A model generated the notes under the pieces. It saw nothing but the letters and a program-made list of their open reading frames with translations, was not told where the DNA came from and made no database searches. This document shows positions 30,498-32,324 of a stretch of 32,324 bases of DNA, one piece after another. Source of the DNA: Oscillospiraceae bacterium (lineage in GTDB: Bacteria; Bacillota_A; Clostridia; Oscillospirales; Oscillospiraceae); assembly GCA_017411905.1 (NCBI GenBank), contig JAFQPB010000008.1, positions 1 to 32,324 of the forward strand. Direction: 5' to 3'. The translations under genes were made by a program, and so were the position numbers. How positions within the stretch are numbered: position 1 is the stretch's first letter; every line of letters begins with the position of its first letter.

Positions 30498-32324
30498 TTT
30501 CGTTTTCCTCCTCAATAATATATAGGTCCGAGCCAAAGTCGGAAAGGGTGCGCTGGTTTTGGTCGTAGCCCGTTCCCCGGAACAGAGGCAGCAAACGCAC
30601 ACCTGCCATCAGTGCCCCGCCGGAGGCAGAAAGCTGCTGGTTGCCATCGGGCATTGTAATGAGACGGTCTGCCGTGCGCAGTACCATTCCGTTGGGGTCT
30701 AAGTCCACAGGTGCAACGTGTTTAATCAGGCTGCCAAACTGGCCGATCCGCAGCTTTTGGGCAAAGGTTGTAAAGCGGTACTGCTTTTCCCTGTCCAAGC
30801 CCTGCAGGCACAGGGTCTCATAGCCGGGAGCAGCCGGCAGGAGCTTGCGAAATACTGCCGCCAAGGCAGTATTTTCTTTTATGACCTGCCAGCCGTTTTT
30901 CAGGCGGTGAAACTGGCCAAACTGGAAAACAGTGCGATATTTTTTATAAAACGCAATTTGCTCTGCAATCTGCTCCCGCTCTAATTTTAATAGGTGTTTT
31001 AAGTCCAATTCATAGCCTAAACAGCCAAAAAAGGACACATTTCCCCGGGTGCACAGCGGTGTGACCCGCAGCGTTTGGGCGTGGGGCGCGGCACTGACGT
31101 GGGCACCAAAGGTAGACTGGGGATAGAGATAGGAGAGGTTTTCTTGTATCGTCAGCCGTTCGATAGGGTCTGTATCATCGCTGCACCAAACCTGTGGGCC
31201 GTAGCACAGCATACCAAGGTCAAACCGGTTGCCGCCGGAGGAACAGCTTTCCAGCAGAATATGGGGACGGGGCGTAAAAATTCGGTCAAGAACCTCATAA
31301 AGCCCCAAAATATAGTCGTGGGCTTTTGTGCCTAATGCGATACTGTGGCGGTTCATATCCCACTTAACATAGGTGATCGGCGCGCTGTCCAAAATACTAC
31401 AGACATTTTCGACGATATAGTCACGCACTTCCTGCTTGGTTAAATCTAAATGAAGCTGATTTCTGCCTGTCAAAGGCGAAAAGCTGTCAGTCAATGCCCA
31501 ATCCGGGTGGGCGCGGTAGAGGTCAGAGTCGGGATTGACCGCCTCCGGCTCGAACCACAAGCCAAAGTCCATCCCCAGCTCGTTGATCTTTTTCGCAAGG
31601 CCGGACAGGCCGTAGGGCAGCTTCTTTTTATTGACAGTATAGTCGCCCAAGCCCGCTGTGTCGCTATTTCGCTGGCCAAACCAGCCGTCATCCAAAACAA
31701 ACAGCTCGCAGCCAAGCTCCTTGGCATCCTTTGCCAAATTTACAAGTCTACGGTGGTTAAAATCAAACATACAGCCTTCCCAGTTGTTAAAAAGGACTGG
31801 ACGTTCCTTATATTGCCAATATTTCGGCACAATGCAGGTATTCACAAAGGCGTGCATTTTTTCGGACAAACCGTGGAAGCCATTTTCTGAAAAGGCCATC
31901 ACCGCCTCTGGGGTCTCGAAACGTTCGCCGGGAAGCAGCTCTTTCAGGAAATTGTCGGGAGAAATGCCCTGCAGCACACGGGTGAAGCCCTGGAGAGACT
32001 TTTGGGCACTGCCGTAATGGTTGCCGGAATACACAAGGTTAAAGCCGTAGACCACACCGCTTTCCTCGGTGGCATCCGGGGCACTCAGCATAAAACCGGG
32101 GTTATGCCGATGGGAAGAAAAGCCGGTGGTGCTTTCATTGACCACCCGGTTTTGGGTAACGGGGGCGGTGTGTTTACGCATTTCCGCGATCCAACCGCCG
32201 TCAAAGGTGGTCATTGCAAAGTCACCGGGTAAGTCCACCATACTGCTCATTATTTTGGTGATTTGCAGCGGTTTATCCCCTGTATTTTTCAGCACCGTCC
32301 GGCGGGTCAGTACCCCGTCAAAAA
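30484..32324 (-). CDS. GH36 alpha-galactosidase, N-terminal part cut off by window edge
   Basis: About 612 residues are visible and the frame is open through the last base, so the true start lies outside the window. A full-length GH36 is typically about 720-740 aa. The end of the N-terminal beta-sandwich is present (DGVLTRR, MSSMVDLPGDF). The (beta/alpha)8 barrel has the nucleophile Asp in YVKWDMNRHS (codon 31357-31359), SSGGNRFDLGMLCY, and the acid/base Asp in WCSDDTDP. The C-terminal domain is complete. It releases terminal alpha-galactose from raffinose-type sugars or melibiose. With no signal seen in this part and a downstream symporter, a cytosolic location is likely. The apparent GTG at 32295 is an internal valine, not the start. 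Confidence 0.95.
   Translation of the reverse strand, partial: FDGVLTRRTVLKNTGDKPLQITKIMSSMVDLPGDFAMTTFDGGWIAEMRKHTAPVTQNRVVNESTTGFSSHRHNPGFMLSAPDATEESGVVYGFNLVYSGNHYGSAQKSLQGFTRVLQGISPDNFLKELLPGERFETPEAVMAFSENGFHGLSEKMHAFVNTCIVPKYWQYKERPVLFNNWEGCMFDFNHRRLVNLAKDAKELGCELFVLDDGWFGQRNSDTAGLGDYTVNKKKLPYGLSGLAKKINELGMDFGLWFEPEAVNPDSDLYRAHPDWALTDSFSPLTGRNQLHLDLTKQEVRDYIVENVCSILDSAPITYVKWDMNRHSIALGTKAHDYILGLYEVLDRIFTPRPHILLESCSSGGNRFDLGMLCYGPQVWCSDDTDPIERLTIQENLSYLYPQSTFGAHVSAAPHAQTLRVTPLCTRGNVSFFGCLGYELDLKHLLKLEREQIAEQIAFYKKYRTVFQFGQFHRLKNGWQVIKENTALAAVFRKLLPAAPGYETLCLQGLDREKQYRFTTFAQKLRIGQFGSLIKHVAPVDLDPNGMVLRTADRLITMPDGNQQLSASGGALMAGVRLLPLFRGTGYDQNQRTLSDFGSDLYIIEEENESENT

Overview
The window looks like chromosomal DNA from an anaerobic, low-to-mid GC Firmicute of the class Clostridia. 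An uncultured gut lineage near Oscillospirales is most likely. The reasons are a rubrerythrin, strong AGGAGG-type ribosome binding sites, many extended -10 promoters (TGnTATAAT), a short-form HisG/HisZ histidine pathway, GPH sugar transporters next to a GH36 alpha-galactosidase, and intergenic palindromic repeat families of a kind I associate with that group. The taxonomic call is an inference from gene content; no rRNA gene is present.

Layout. 1-29 is the 5' end of a tRNA-Gln leaving the window on the minus strand. 150-6720 is a minus-strand housekeeping block: rubrerythrin, argS, a small GIY-YIG nuclease enclosed by inverted repeats, an ABC-F ATPase, a DEDDh exonuclease with a Cys-rich tail, and an orphan sugar-binding-type protein. 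6884-6959 is tRNA-Val(GAC), followed by about 340 bp of mosaic repeats built from pieces of the tRNA 3' end, its terminator and several hairpins. 7398-7952 is an unrecognised protein with an ART-like N-terminal motif. 7995-15512 is one compact minus-strand histidine operon, hisR(TrpR-like)-hisZG-hisD-hisC-hisB-hisH-hisA-hisF-hisIE, with nearly every junction overlapping and one good promoter at its head. It lacks a histidinol-phosphate phosphatase gene. HisZ and HisG are fused into one polypeptide.

15826-20143 holds two paralogous M20 metallopeptidases, one in an operon with a GPH/MFS transporter and the other divergent from it and membrane anchored. They share a regulatory region with an AGAATA-N4-TATTCT palindrome. 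20173-21545 is a marR-degV operon whose promoter lies between two long palindromic operators. It is followed by a tiny 10-Cys protein gene and trmL (TTG start). 22539-22667 is a MITE-like palindromic element. 22706-27856 runs pgk, tpiA, a Sua5/TsaC-CoaE fusion and an M18 aminopeptidase, followed by an independently promoted SEDS (FtsW/RodA) gene. 29145-32324 is a minus-strand alpha-galactoside utilisation pair (GH36 enzyme, truncated by the window edge, plus a GPH symporter).

Most of the window is ordinary core metabolism. The parts worth a second look are the asymmetric ABC-F protein, the two gene fusions, the repeat-enclosed GIY-YIG gene, the tRNA-Val 3' mosaic, the paired M20 locus and the double-operator MarR promoter. 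I did not find a CRISPR array, prophage, transposase or biosynthetic cluster.
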